Below, one piece after another: positions 12,244 to 18,758 of a stretch of 24,751 bases of DNA (the first letter of the stretch is position 1; each line of letters begins with the position of its first letter). The stretch comes from JBBTYG01 sp964418085 (GTDB lineage: Bacteria > Patescibacteriota > Minisyncoccia > UBA6257 > 2-01-FULL-56-20), in NCBI GenBank assembly GCA_964418085.1, contig CAYQKB010000013.1, positions 1 through 24,751 on the forward strand, given 5' to 3'. Position numbers and translations under genes: made by a program. The notes under the pieces are model-generated. The model saw nothing but the letters and a program-made list of their open reading frames with translations, searched no databases and was not told where the DNA came from.

Positions 12244-13650
12244 CTTATGAACGATGTTCTTGAACTGCCTGCCTCTGTCTTCGTAGTTTTTAAACATGTT
12301 GAAACTGGCGGAACCTGGGGAGAAGATTATGCGGCTTATAGCGTATGGCTTATAGCTTATGGCATTTTGATAAGCGAGTTTTACAGCTTCTTTCAAATTT
12401 TTAGCAAGTTTAATTTTTACCTGATACCTGATACCTAATACTTGATACTTTTTGATTGCTTTCGAGATTTTGTTTTTATTTTCGCCGATGAGGATGACGA
12501 GTTTTGTATTTGAACTTTTAAGTGCTTGGGCGAGGGGAGCGTAGTCGAGATTTTTATCCTGACCACCGGCGATGAGAATGACATGGGGACTTTCGACGCG
12601 AGGACTTTTAACTTTTACCTTTCGACTTTGGAATGCGTTGATAGCTGCAGCACTGGTGTGCGGGTTTGTGGAGGCGGAGTCATTGTAGAAGACTACCGCG
12701 GACTGACGCGGACCTGACGCTGACTTACGCTGACTAATACTGCGCACAAATTCGAGCCGATGCTCGTTTCCTTTGAACTGTTTTAGGGTTTTGATGATTG
12801 TTTGTGTCGGAATGCCGAGATGTTTTGCTACGGTTGCCGCCATCGCGGCATTTCTAAAGTTATGCTCGCCTTTTATTTTTAAATCTTTTGACTCGAATAG
12901 TTTAACCTTTTTTTCGTCAACGCCGATTTTTTTGCCTTTGCTTTTTCCGGTGATGCGGCGGCTCATGTCATTTCTCGCCATGAAAAAGATTGTGTCCGAT
13001 TTTTTTTGGTACTTTGCGATGGTTGTTTTCGCGGCGTAATATTCGTCGAGATTTTTATGGCTGTCCTGGTGATCGGGGAAGATGTCGGTCGCGACCGCGA
13101 TATGCGGCGAAGCTTCAAGGTCTTGAAGTTGAAAGCTGGAGAGTTCGAGGATGACGTACGAACGCGAGGACTTGTGACCCGAGGACTGAAGACGCGGCAG
13201 AATGTCGAGTGCCGGAGTTCCTATGTTACCTGCGAGCAAAACTTTTTTACCCGCGTTTTTTAGGATGTTGTAGAGAATTGTTGCCGTTGTGCCTTTGCCC
13301 TTTGTGCCGGTGATGCCGATGACAGTCGGCGAATGGCTTATGGCGAATGGCGAATGGTTTATGGCGCCGAAGAATAGTTTGGTGGCGCTTGAAAAGAGTG
13401 TTCCTGCTTTTCGCGCGCGTTTCAACTCCGGCAGATTCCAGGGAATACCCGGAGAACGGAAGACGATGTCGAAGTCCGCAATATGTTGGAGGAAATTTTT
13501 CCCAAGCCGCGGGTGGGTACCCCTTGGGATTTTCGTTTTTTTATTACTGTCCAGAATCCACAATTCATCGCCTTGAAGCGAGCGTGTCCTTTTCAAAAAT
13601 TTAAAAACCGATTGCCCTTCTTTTCCAAAACCAAGAATTGCAAGTTTCAT
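12232..13650 (-). CDS. murD: UDP-N-acetylmuramoyl-L-alanine--D-glutamate ligase
   Basis: A 472-residue cytoplasmic Mur ligase that adds D-Glu to UDP-MurNAc-L-Ala in peptidoglycan synthesis. The N-terminal Rossmann start is LAILGFGKEGQSV; the ATP loop is GITGTKGKGTT (about 112-122); LELSSFQL, then NEHRLEFV and YNDSASTNP are the Mur central and C-terminal signatures. The length is slightly above a typical MurD. Up to six short repeat-derived segments sit in frame between these motifs, at about residues 96-108, 153-162, 305-318, 341-355, 401-410 and 430-439. Key residues are kept, so the enzyme is probably active. The gene stands alone on its strand. Confidence 0.93.
   Translation of the reverse strand: MKLAILGFGKEGQSVFKFLKRTRSLQGDELWILDSNKKTKIPRGTHPRLGKNFLQHIADFDIVFRSPGIPWNLPELKRARKAGTLFSSATKLFFGAINHSPFAISHSPTVIGITGTKGKGTTATILYNILKNAGKKVLLAGNIGTPALDILPRLQSSGHKSSRSYVILELSSFQLQDLEASPHIAVATDIFPDHQDSHKNLDEYYAAKTTIAKYQKKSDTIFFMARNDMSRRITGKSKGKKIGVDEKKVKLFESKDLKIKGEHNFRNAAMAATVAKHLGIPTQTIIKTLKQFKGNEHRLEFVRSISQRKSASGPRQSAVVFYNDSASTNPHTSAAAINAFQSRKVKVKSPRVESPHVILIAGGQDKNLDYAPLAQALKSSNTKLVILIGENKNKISKAIKKYQVLGIRYQVKIKLAKNLKEAVKLAYQNAISYKPYAISRIIFSPGSASFNMFKNYEDRGRQFKNIVHKLTK
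12334..12361. repeat. Heptanucleotide array H2 in murD
   Basis: Four 7-bp units on the plus strand: GCTTATA, GCGTATG, GCTTATA, GCTTATG. It encodes about residues 430-439 (around YKPYAIS). Confidence 0.92.
12421..12448. repeat. Heptanucleotide array H3 in murD
   Basis: Four 7-bp units: CTGATAC, CTGATAC, CTAATAC, TTGATAC. It encodes about residues 401-410 (YQVLGIRYQV). Confidence 0.92.
12586..12628. repeat. Degenerate heptanucleotide array H4 in murD
   Basis: Units AGGACTT, TTAACTT, TTACCTT, TCGACTT (12601-12628) with a looser GGGACTT before them. It encodes about residues 341-355 (SRKVKVKSPRVES). Confidence 0.75.
12697..12737. repeat. 10-11 bp tandem array H5 in murD
   Basis: Four units of 10-11 bp: CGCGGACTGA, CGCGGACCTGA, CGCTGACTTA, CGCTGACTAA. 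Period differs from the 7-bp arrays. It encodes about residues 305-318 (SQRKSASGPRQSA). Confidence 0.85.
13165..13193. repeat. Degenerate heptanucleotide array H6 in murD
   Basis: CGAGGAC, TTGTGAC, CCGAGGAC, TGAAGAC. It shares ACGCGAGGACTT with array H4. It encodes about residues 153-162 (SSGHKSSRS). Confidence 0.7.
13329..13363. repeat. Heptanucleotide array H7 in murD
   Basis: Five 7-bp units: GCGAATG, GCTTATG, GCGAATG, GCGAATG, GTTTATG. It encodes residues 96-108 (AINHSPFAISHSP), directly before the ATP loop. Confidence 0.93.
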
Positions 13651-13686
13651 TAGAGCGTGCTCTCATAATGTCATTTTAGGGGTTTT

Positions 13687-13714
13687 TTGACAATCCGGTT
13701 TCAAAGCATATAAT
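13687..13714 (+). promoter_or_regulatory. Perfect-consensus promoter of the initiator-like tRNA
   Basis: TTGACA (13687-13692), 16 bp, TATAAT (13709-13714). Start predicted near 13721, about 27 bases before the tRNA. Confidence 0.85.
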
Positions 13715-13747
13715 AATGATTCGATGAGCCATGAATAGAATTAGAAT

Positions 13748-13819
13748 CGCGGGGAGGAGTAACAGTTGCTCGACAGCCCCATAAGCTGTAGGTAGCGGGT
13801 GCAATTCCCGCCCCCGCAA
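13748..13819 (+). tRNA. Initiator-like tRNA-Met (CAT), with several unusual positions
   Basis: The acceptor CGCGGGG/CCCCGCA leaves the C1-A72 mismatch typical of bacterial initiators, and the A11-U24 pair is also present. Anticodon stem ACAGC/GCTGT, loop CCCATAA, anticodon CAT. T-stem GCGGG/CCCGC, loop TGCAATT; A73, no encoded CCA. Unusual: A8 in place of U8, a short D-loop (AACAGTT) without GG, C33 in place of U33, G55 in place of U55, and no GGG/CCC in the anticodon stem. Confidence 0.78.
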
Positions 13820-13827
13820 CAAGCTTC

Positions 13828-13923
13828 ATTTTTCTTCTTTTGAGAGGACGGGTCGTTTCGCGGTCGGAACGCCCTCGCTCTCGCCGCCTACGCGGCTCCG
13901 AGATGCTCTCAAAGGAAGAAAAT
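13828..13923. repeat. Foldback element (FB4) after the tRNA
   Basis: Outer arms 13828-13846 and 13906-13923 match at 17 of 19 positions. The core is GCCGC-ctac-GCGGC (13883-13896) flanked by CTCG/CGAG. The interior is GC-rich. It lies 8 bases behind the tRNA and may end its transcript. The 110 bases from here to the next gene show no gene I trust. Confidence 0.85.
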
Positions 13924-14018
13924 CTCTGCCTGGGAAATACTGATGGTGGGAATTGCACAAAAAAGGAGTTGCAGGAGGAAATGAGTTCAACACTATTTTT
14001 ATCTATATTTTGCTTTTG

Positions 14019-14027
14019 TGATAAAAT
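14019..14027 (+). promoter_or_regulatory. Extended -10 promoter, leaderless gene
   Basis: TGATAAAAT (TG at 14019-14020, TAAAAT at 14022-14027) ends 6 bases before the GTG start at 14034; no good -35 is visible, as usual for extended -10 promoters. Confidence 0.5.
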
Positions 14028-14033
14028 CTAATC

Positions 14034-14339
14034 GTGAAAAACCTTAAACTCAAATCAGACAAATACCGCAAATCGCGAGGCGGTTATTCTCGATTTCTGG
14101 ACATTTATTGCGATCATTGCGGAAAGAAGGTTCTCGTATATCAGAAAGACGGCCCGGGCGAACTAAAAAGGTTATATCTCGATAGAATTTCTTCCTACAA
14201 ACCGATTAGGTCAAACGCTTCTCTGAAGTGTCCGCATTGCGGCCGCGAGCTTGGCATGTTTTATGTGTATCCCAAAGAAAAACGCGAAGCATTTCGTTTA
14301 TTCGCCGGAGCGATACGGAAGAAGATTACCAAAAGATAA
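14034..14339 (+). CDS. Small zinc-ribbon protein
   Basis: A 101-residue protein starting with GTG. Two CxxC knuckles, CDHC at 26-29 and CPHC at 66-69 (CPHCGRELGMFY), make a zinc ribbon with a 36-residue insert. The remainder is strongly basic (MKNLKLKSDKYRKSRGG at the start, AIRKKITKR at the end), which suggests RNA or DNA binding. I do not know a named family; such proteins are common in CPR genomes. No Shine-Dalgarno site: the message is predicted to begin at or beside the GTG. The hairpin at 14346-14370 follows the stop. Confidence 0.75.
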   Translation: MKNLKLKSDKYRKSRGGYSRFLDIYCDHCGKKVLVYQKDGPGELKRLYLDRISSYKPIRSNASLKCPHCGRELGMFYVYPKEKREAFRLFAGAIRKKITKR

Positions 14340-14370
14340 AAAGAGCCCCGACCAGTTGACCCGGCCGGGG
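14338..14370 (-). terminator. Terminator shared by convergent genes
   Basis: CCCCGACC/GGCCGGGG (14346-14353, 14363-14370) with one mismatch; on the minus strand it is followed by CTCTTTTTATC, so it mainly ends the 14387 gene. Confidence 0.75.
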
Positions 14371-14386
14371 TTTGAAATACACATGT

Positions 14387-15844
14387 CTACTTCGGTTTGT
14401 ATCCGTAGCAGAGATTTACGATTTGAGGTATGAGGCGATACCTCCTCTTTCCCCATTTCTTTTTCAAAGCGCGCTCTAACTCCGCTATCATTTTTCTTTT
14501 ATCTTTTGCGGAAAGTAGCGTGTATGCACTTAGCGTTTTTACTCGCCCCACGCGTTCCGCGACGGAATACCGACGGAACTTCTTAATTGTAAGGGTTTGT
14601 ATATCTTTGAATCCGCCCGATTTAAGAATGTTCGTGAAGAACTCTGCCGTTCCTCGTGCTCGTTCTCTCTCGGGGTATTCGATACCACAATCTCTTAAGA
14701 GAGGTGCTTCTTCGTTGTATTCTTCTTCCTTCTCCGTAGTCGGATAGCGGTATTGGAAAATGAAGATGAGACCGTCGGGTTTTAGAACCCGTCGTATTTC
14801 GGTCACTGCACGCCTGCTTGCAAACCAGTGAAATGCACTTCCGATCACAACGGCGTCGAAGGTATTTCCCTCGAAGGGAAGGCTTTCCGCCCTGCCATGG
14901 ACGTAGGTAATTGGTAGATGCTTTGCTCGTGCGAGATTTGACGCTTCGCGTAGCATGCGGCGATCAGTGTCGCAACCAATCACGCTGGTGTTTTTTCGTA
15001 CGAGAGGCTCTGTGGACTTTCCGGAACCGCACGCAAGATCAAGAATTACAGCACCACCCTTGTTCTTCATCAGAGAGAAGAGTTCGGCAAAAATCTCCCT
15101 TGGATGGGATTTTCGATATTGCTGATAGTTTGTCACCACCTCTCCGAATTGTTCACCTCGTTTCTTTTTCGGGACTTCCTTTTTGATCTTTTTTGCGAGC
15201 CATGCACGAACCTGTTCAAGGTCTTTTGGATAGTGATACTCCGGCGGATGAGATGCCCGAACTCCGAAGATGTGCCCGGAATAGAGCTGGAAAGATTCTT
15301 TCCATGATTCGGTTTGTATGAGTATGCCAACGAACTCGCGATTCAAGATGTGCGGAGGCTCAATGAATAGGTCGCCTTCTTCATCGAGAATAACCCGCGA
15401 TCCTTCGAGCTTTGCTGCTTTTTTCCTTATTTTCCGTTGGGTCGTCGTGGAATAAAGAGTCACGACAACTTCGTCTTGAGTTGCTGTCGAGAGCTTCTCG
15501 ATGTGTTCCGGCGGTACAGGTGCGTGGCCGTACACAAAGAGAAAACGTTCATCCAACATCCCTTGAATCGGATGCAAACACTCGGCACTGCTTATCCGAG
15601 ACATATTCCCGATGACAGCTACCGAAGTATCTCCACGAAACAACGCGAGGATTTTTTTGAACTCCGTTACGTAATTTACCGTGACGATGATTGATTTCAC
15701 TCCGGCCTTTTTGAGCCACTCTACCGTGCGGCAGAGTAGGGGCTTTCCTAGAACCGGTACGAGGCTTTTGTTTCCATGCTTTCGTGCGAGAGCTCCGAGG
15801 CGAGTACCCCTTCCTCCAGCAACTATTACTGCTTGTCGTATCAT
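14387..15844 (-). CDS. Fusion of sugar-nucleotide-type nucleotidyltransferase and SAM methyltransferase
   Basis: A 485-residue two-domain protein. I start at the ATG at 15844 because AVIVAGGRGTRLG follows directly; the longer frame opens with TTG and adds unrelated residues. Residues 1-225 are an NTP-transferase domain: AGGRGTRLG (9-17) and KSLVPVLGKPLL (26-37), the signature of sugar-1-phosphate nucleotidylyltransferases. Residues 260-415 are a class I methyltransferase: VILDLACGSGKS (266-277), GCDTD (290-294), FDAVVIGSAFHWF (329-341) and RRVLKPDGLIFIF (351-363). A basic linker (KKIKKEVPKKKRG) separates them. The pairing suggests a step in making a methylated surface sugar; the substrate is unknown. 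Weak AAGGTGG lies 2 bases before the ATG. Confidence 0.85.
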   Translation of the reverse strand: MIRQAVIVAGGRGTRLGALARKHGNKSLVPVLGKPLLCRTVEWLKKAGVKSIIVTVNYVTEFKKILALFRGDTSVAVIGNMSRISSAECLHPIQGMLDERFLFVYGHAPVPPEHIEKLSTATQDEVVVTLYSTTTQRKIRKKAAKLEGSRVILDEEGDLFIEPPHILNREFVGILIQTESWKESFQLYSGHIFGVRASHPPEYHYPKDLEQVRAWLAKKIKKEVPKKKRGEQFGEVVTNYQQYRKSHPREIFAELFSLMKNKGGAVILDLACGSGKSTEPLVRKNTSVIGCDTDRRMLREASNLARAKHLPITYVHGRAESLPFEGNTFDAVVIGSAFHWFASRRAVTEIRRVLKPDGLIFIFQYRYPTTEKEEEYNEEAPLLRDCGIEYPERERARGTAEFFTNILKSGGFKDIQTLTIKKFRRYSVAERVGRVKTLSAYTLLSAKDKRKMIAELERALKKKWGKRRYRLIPQIVNLCYGYKPK

Positions 15845-15895
15845 AACCACCTTTTGTTTTTTAATCCGAATACCTTGGCCACTATAGCGCAAAGT

Positions 15896-16006
15896 TCAAA
15901 TCCATTCGTCTTTTCAAAGAGCGAAGAAAAACTAGATAGCATCTAAATCTTTCTTCGATCTGAAAATCAAAGTACACAAGGGATTACGCCTAGAGTATGG
16001 ATTTGA
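15896..16006. repeat. AT-rich nested foldback (FB6)
   Basis: Outer TCAAATCCAT/ATGGATTTGA (15896-15905, 15997-16006, perfect). Inner 15918-15929/15950-15961 match at 11 of 12. Core TAGAT-agc-ATCTA (15933-15945). It fills the gap between the HIT gene and the fusion gene, both on the minus strand. Confidence 0.8.
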
Positions 16007-16026
16007 TCCATCAGTGTCAAGCGGTT

Positions 16027-16452
16027 TTATTTGCCTTCAGATAGTGCTTCCTGAATCGCAAGCCGAATCTTTTCAATTACCTTTTTATCTTCTTCTCTTG
16101 CCGATGCAGGAGCATAGTGGCCTCCCCAGTGCTCATCGGCAAAAGCTAATCCTTTCCACCTTCTCTCTTCTTTATAGCGCGGGATAAAATGAACGTGTAG
16201 ATGGGGGATGACATTGCCTAATTGCGCATAATTCCATCCGTCGGGTTTCCAAAGACCTGTGAGCGCGGCTTGATATTGTTTTATGATTTCAAGGAGTTCA
16301 AGATATTCCTCTCGTGTGAGTTCGGCAAGAGTTTCTTTATATGCATTCAAATAACAAATTGCACGTCCGAGATACGATTGATTGGGATGTACCATGAGCG
16401 TCCAGTATTTGAATTTCTTGATGTCAGCGGAGTGGTCGGTGAAGTATTTCAT
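16027..16452 (-). CDS. HIT-family protein
   Basis: A 141-residue histidine-triad protein. NVIPHLHVHFIPRY contains the H84-x-H86-x-H88 motif; the middle His is the nucleotidyl-accepting residue in the family. The N-terminal part (WTLMVHPNQSYLGRAICYLNAYKETLAEL) fits the HIT core strand-helix pattern. HIT proteins hydrolyse or transfer nucleoside monophosphates from phosphoramidates or dinucleotides. The substrate cannot be told. It is followed by a foldback and then the fusion gene on the same strand, so an operon is possible. The start is an ATG with no Shine-Dalgarno site. Confidence 0.9.
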   Translation of the reverse strand: MKYFTDHSADIKKFKYWTLMVHPNQSYLGRAICYLNAYKETLAELTREEYLELLEIIKQYQAALTGLWKPDGWNYAQLGNVIPHLHVHFIPRYKEERRWKGLAFADEHWGGHYAPASAREEDKKVIEKIRLAIQEALSEGK

Positions 16453-16911
16453 ATGGGAATTATACTATGGGTAGATGAAAAACCCGAATTGCAGACTGGC
16501 AGTGTTTTTGTTTTATCGCCAACTTCGGACTGTATTAAACTTGGATTCGTCTGTATTATTCATAATATGGGTTCTAGTGTCATTCAACCCCCGCAACATC
16601 GTTCCAGTTTTTACTTTTTGGGAAACGCGGCTCAACTCGCAGCGGCGAATTGCTCGTTGCTTCTCGGTGTCAAACCTCCGATCACAATCGGAGACCGATC
16701 TTTTTGACACCTCCGAAAGTTTCCCGAAAAGAGAAACATTCCACTTGGAAAATAATGTGCAGGAATTGCCGGAGTGGTCTCTGATGGCACAGAGCAGGGC
16801 ATCAAAAGTTGACATGTTTGTTTAAAAATGCTATTTAGATAAATGAGTGGAGAACCTGCATGTGCAGAATTTCAAAGCTCGAAACGTAGAACGTACATTG
16901 AAAGGATCAAT
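16453..16911. other. 459-bp gap without a supported gene
   Basis: Divergent gap between the HIT gene and the 16912 gene. Short overlapping ORFs exist on both strands (for example 16475-16825 plus and 16513-16815 minus), but none shows family motifs, and they overlap the foldback at 16614-16731. The region could be a decayed gene. Confidence 0.6.
16614..16731. repeat. Nested foldback element (FB5)
   Basis: Outer 16614-16626/16719-16731 (12 of 13), inner GGTGTCAAA/TTTGACACC (16666-16674, 16703-16711), core CTCCGAT-caca-ATCGGAG (16676-16693). The interior contains CGTTGCTTCTCG, also found (reverse strand) in FB2a. Confidence 0.85.
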
Positions 16912-17736
16912 ATGAATATCAGCGGCACTCCGAAAGTTCAGGAGCTTAAGCAACACCTCTCCGCCCTCACCTTCGCGCAGGTTACAAACGTCGTCGTGAA
17001 GGACGAAGACGTGATCGCGTTCACCGATAAACGCGGGACTACCATCTGGGACGACGATCCCTGGTTTCACGACATGAAGCGCGAGTATAGCCCTCGCGAA
17101 TGGAAGCGGGTCGAAAAAAGCTGCACATTTTTTTTCGGCTTTGCCCAGGGAGCTTCGGGAGCTATTCACTTCCAATCAAAGGGACAGGTGGATTGTGAAG
17201 ATCTCTCGGGCATGGGGGTTTTTACCCATCAAAACCGGTCTCTTTCTCCGCGGGTAGGAGCGTGGGTTGTCGGACATGTTATACAGTCCAAGCGTGGGCC
17301 CCATTTCTTTCAATGGGCGCAGTGTGAGGAGGAAGAAATGATTTTCGCGGATTATCTTCTCGGCAGGAAGAAATTTCCCGCGAGGCCGTCTTCCGAGGAT
17401 TTGAGCCGGCTGTGCATCTCGAGGCACATTTCCCGAGGCGAGTCGGGCACGAATCACCTTCTCAACATGGCGATGATTCTCCTCCGCCGGGATTTTGACT
17501 ACTACCTCGACATGCGGAAACGGCACGGCGGAGAGTGCGCGGATTCGCAGGTCTATGGGGTCTCTGAAAAGTATGACCCGGAACTCTGGGAAGCGTATAA
17601 AAGTAAGGCGCTCGATCAGCGGATTTACTCCCGGCTCATTCCGGAGCCCGCACCGCGGCCGATCGTTGATCGGATGAACAGCGCGGAAGGGTCCGCAGTC
17701 CCGCTCTCGACACCTTTTGCCGGACTCGAGGCGTGA
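16912..17736 (+). CDS. Hypothetical protein, GC-richer than its neighbours
   Basis: A 274-residue protein of no family I recognise. I prefer the ATG at 16912: AAAGGA sits 5 bases ahead, one of few Shine-Dalgarno-like sites in the window, whereas the longer start at 16843 has none. It has an acidic N-terminal part (VVVKDEDVIAFTDKRGTTIWDDDPWFH), a central VGAWVVGHVIQSKRGPHFFQWAQCEEEE, and a C-terminal tail rich in Pro and charge. No membrane segment. Codons favour G/C at the third position more than nearby genes, which may mean recent transfer. An intrinsic terminator follows. Confidence 0.75.
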   Translation: MNISGTPKVQELKQHLSALTFAQVTNVVVKDEDVIAFTDKRGTTIWDDDPWFHDMKREYSPREWKRVEKSCTFFFGFAQGASGAIHFQSKGQVDCEDLSGMGVFTHQNRSLSPRVGAWVVGHVIQSKRGPHFFQWAQCEEEEMIFADYLLGRKKFPARPSSEDLSRLCISRHISRGESGTNHLLNMAMILLRRDFDYYLDMRKRHGGECADSQVYGVSEKYDPELWEAYKSKALDQRIYSRLIPEPAPRPIVDRMNSAEGSAVPLSTPFAGLEA

Positions 17737-17760
17737 ACCCAGTGGCAGAAAAACATAATG

Positions 17761-17792
17761 GCCTCACCCACGAAAAGGGTGGGGCTGTTTTT
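17761..17792 (+). terminator. Intrinsic terminator
   Basis: GCCTCACCC (17761-17769) pairs with GGGTGGGGC (17777-17785) with one G-U pair, loop of 7, then TGTTTTTA. Confidence 0.85.
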
Positions 17793-17902
17793 ATTTTTAT
17801 TTGTGAGGTTGGACGAAGTGCAGGCGAAGTTACGAGCGATTATGGTAAAATTGTAGGCGTCTCAAACGCAGCAGTAATTTGTTACCGGTTGTGCAATTTT
17901 CC

Positions 17903-17935
17903 AAAAGACCTCGATATTCGGGGTCTTTTGATTTT
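17903..17935 (+). terminator. 12-bp hairpin with U-rich tail
   Basis: AAAAGACCTCGA (17903-17914) and TCGGGGTCTTTT (17918-17929) pair fully with one G-U pair and a 3-base loop, then GATTTTC. A -10-like TAAAAT at 17846-17851 lies upstream; a short RNA of about 75 bases between them is possible but there is no good -35. The gap 17793-18021 holds no protein gene I trust. Confidence 0.65.
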
Positions 17936-18021
17936 CTAACCTGGCTTGTAATCATATTCGTTTGTTTGCGTCTTTTTATAGAGAAAGGTCGCCTTTGTAA
18001 TTTCGTTACATAATTTTTTTG

Positions 18022-18222
18022 ATGGCAAAATATGGGGCAGTAGCGCAAAAAAAGGTGCGGAAGGTAATGCGCGAGTATAAAAAAGGAAAACTTAAGATGG
18101 GCCGGAGCGGCAAGGTTGTAAAAAGTCGAAAACAAGCCGTAGCAATCGGCCTGTCGGAAGCGAGAAAGGCAGGCGCAAAGGTGCCTCGCCGAACTCGTGC
18201 GAAAACAGCGCGGAGAATGTAG
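18022..18222 (+). CDS. DUF6496-family small basic protein
   Basis: A 66-residue, very basic protein: MAKYGAVAQKKVRKVMREYKKGKLK, then SGKVVKSRKQAVAIGLSEARKAGAKVP (written here in pieces: SGKVVKSRKQ, AVAIGLSEARKAGAKVP). This is the hallmark of the DUF6496 family, small proteins of unknown role found in many bacteria, including CPR; the charge suggests nucleic-acid binding. ATG at 18022 is preferred to a TTG one codon earlier. CATAAT at 18009-18014 ends 7 bases before the ATG, so the message is probably leaderless. Confidence 0.85.
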   Translation: MAKYGAVAQKKVRKVMREYKKGKLKMGRSGKVVKSRKQAVAIGLSEARKAGAKVPRRTRAKTARRM

Positions 18223-18267
18223 CACTTCGCATACATATTCAAAAGGTCGAACAGCGATAGCGATATT

Positions 18268-18273
18268 TATAAT
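18268..18273 (+). promoter_or_regulatory. -10 element of the lmo0937-like gene
   Basis: A perfect TATAAT at 18268-18273; the start is expected near 18280, three bases before the ATG at 18283. No clear -35. Confidence 0.5.
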
Positions 18274-18282
18274 TCCATCTTC

Positions 18283-18435
18283 ATGCTTGTTACAATTGCG
18301 GTTATTCTCCTTATACTGTGGATTTTGGGTATAGTTGGCGTGTACACCATCGGTTGGTTTGTACACATTCTTCTCATAACGGCTATCATCATGTTTCTTA
18401 TCAGAATTATTAAGGGGGAAAATCCGGTGAAGTAG
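18283..18435 (+). CDS. lmo0937-family small membrane protein
   Basis: A 50-residue ORF: MLVTIAVILLILWILGIVG, VYTIGWFVHILLITAIIMFL, IRIIKGENPVK. Two transmembrane helices separated by a YTIGW turn and a short basic tail. The pattern L-x-TIAVILLILWLLG...GG-x-IHILLVIAI...LIR is that of the lmo0937-type membrane protein family, whose role is unknown though members respond to envelope stress in some Firmicutes. It probably has its own promoter and a leaderless message. A small hairpin (CCGAT/ATCGG, about 18467-18480) and a T-run follow. Confidence 0.82.
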   Translation: MLVTIAVILLILWILGIVGVYTIGWFVHILLITAIIMFLIRIIKGENPVK

Positions 18436-18705
18436 ATATAGAAAGGGCTGCGAAAAAAACGGCGCACCGATTTGGATCGGAACACCTTTGAATGTTTTTT
18501 TAGATTCGGTTTTATGCCGTCGGGAGCGGAGAGGGTTTGGGTTCAGGCGATAGTGTTGTGGGCGCCGAAGAAACTTCGAGCAGAATTTGCCAGAGCAACT
18601 CGTCGAATTTGGGCTCGGATGTTTCGGGCCCGCCATACTGCGGCCCGAAGCTGCTTTATGTATACGACTTTGCGCGGAGTCTGTAAAATTGTCCGAGTTT
18701 TTATT
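18436..18705. other. Gap with a GC-rich hairpin, no supported gene
   Basis: About 270 bases between the membrane peptide and the next promoter. TTCGGGCC (18623-18630) and GGCCCGAA (18642-18649) form a perfect 8-bp stem with an 11-base loop. A plus-strand ORF across it (18472-18741) encodes an Arg-rich chain without family features. The region is more GC-rich than its flanks and may be gene debris. Confidence 0.5.
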
Positions 18706-18734
18706 TTTTGCTATATTCGAACCTATGGTATAAT
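18706..18734 (+). promoter_or_regulatory. Promoter of the HTH-LAGLIDADG-like gene
   Basis: TATAAT (18729-18734) within TATGGTATAAT. The best -35 candidates are TTTTGC (18706-18711, 17-bp spacer) or TTGCTA (18708-18713, 15 bp). Leader of about 18 bases without a Shine-Dalgarno site. Confidence 0.6.
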
Positions 18735-18758
18735 GATATGAAAACTGATCACTGAATT

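Noticed and set aside
13840..14031. A 63-codon ORF ahead of the zinc-ribbon gene
   Set aside because: It starts inside the 13828-13923 foldback; an AGGAGG near 13974 is only 2 bases from the internal ATG, too close for normal use.
14911..15694. Several plus-strand ORFs of 65-91 codons
   Set aside because: They are shadows of the nucleotidyltransferase-methyltransferase gene.
16475..16825. A 116-codon plus-strand ORF and its antisense partner
   Set aside because: Both cross the 16614-16731 foldback and lack motifs or a start signal.
17830..18636. A 268-codon ORF on the minus strand
   Set aside because: It runs antisense through the clear DUF6496 and lmo0937-like genes; its translation is Arg/Ser/His-rich without motifs.
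18472..18741. An 89-codon plus-strand ORF
   Set aside because: Arg-rich chain overlapping a promoter and a GC hairpin; no family features.
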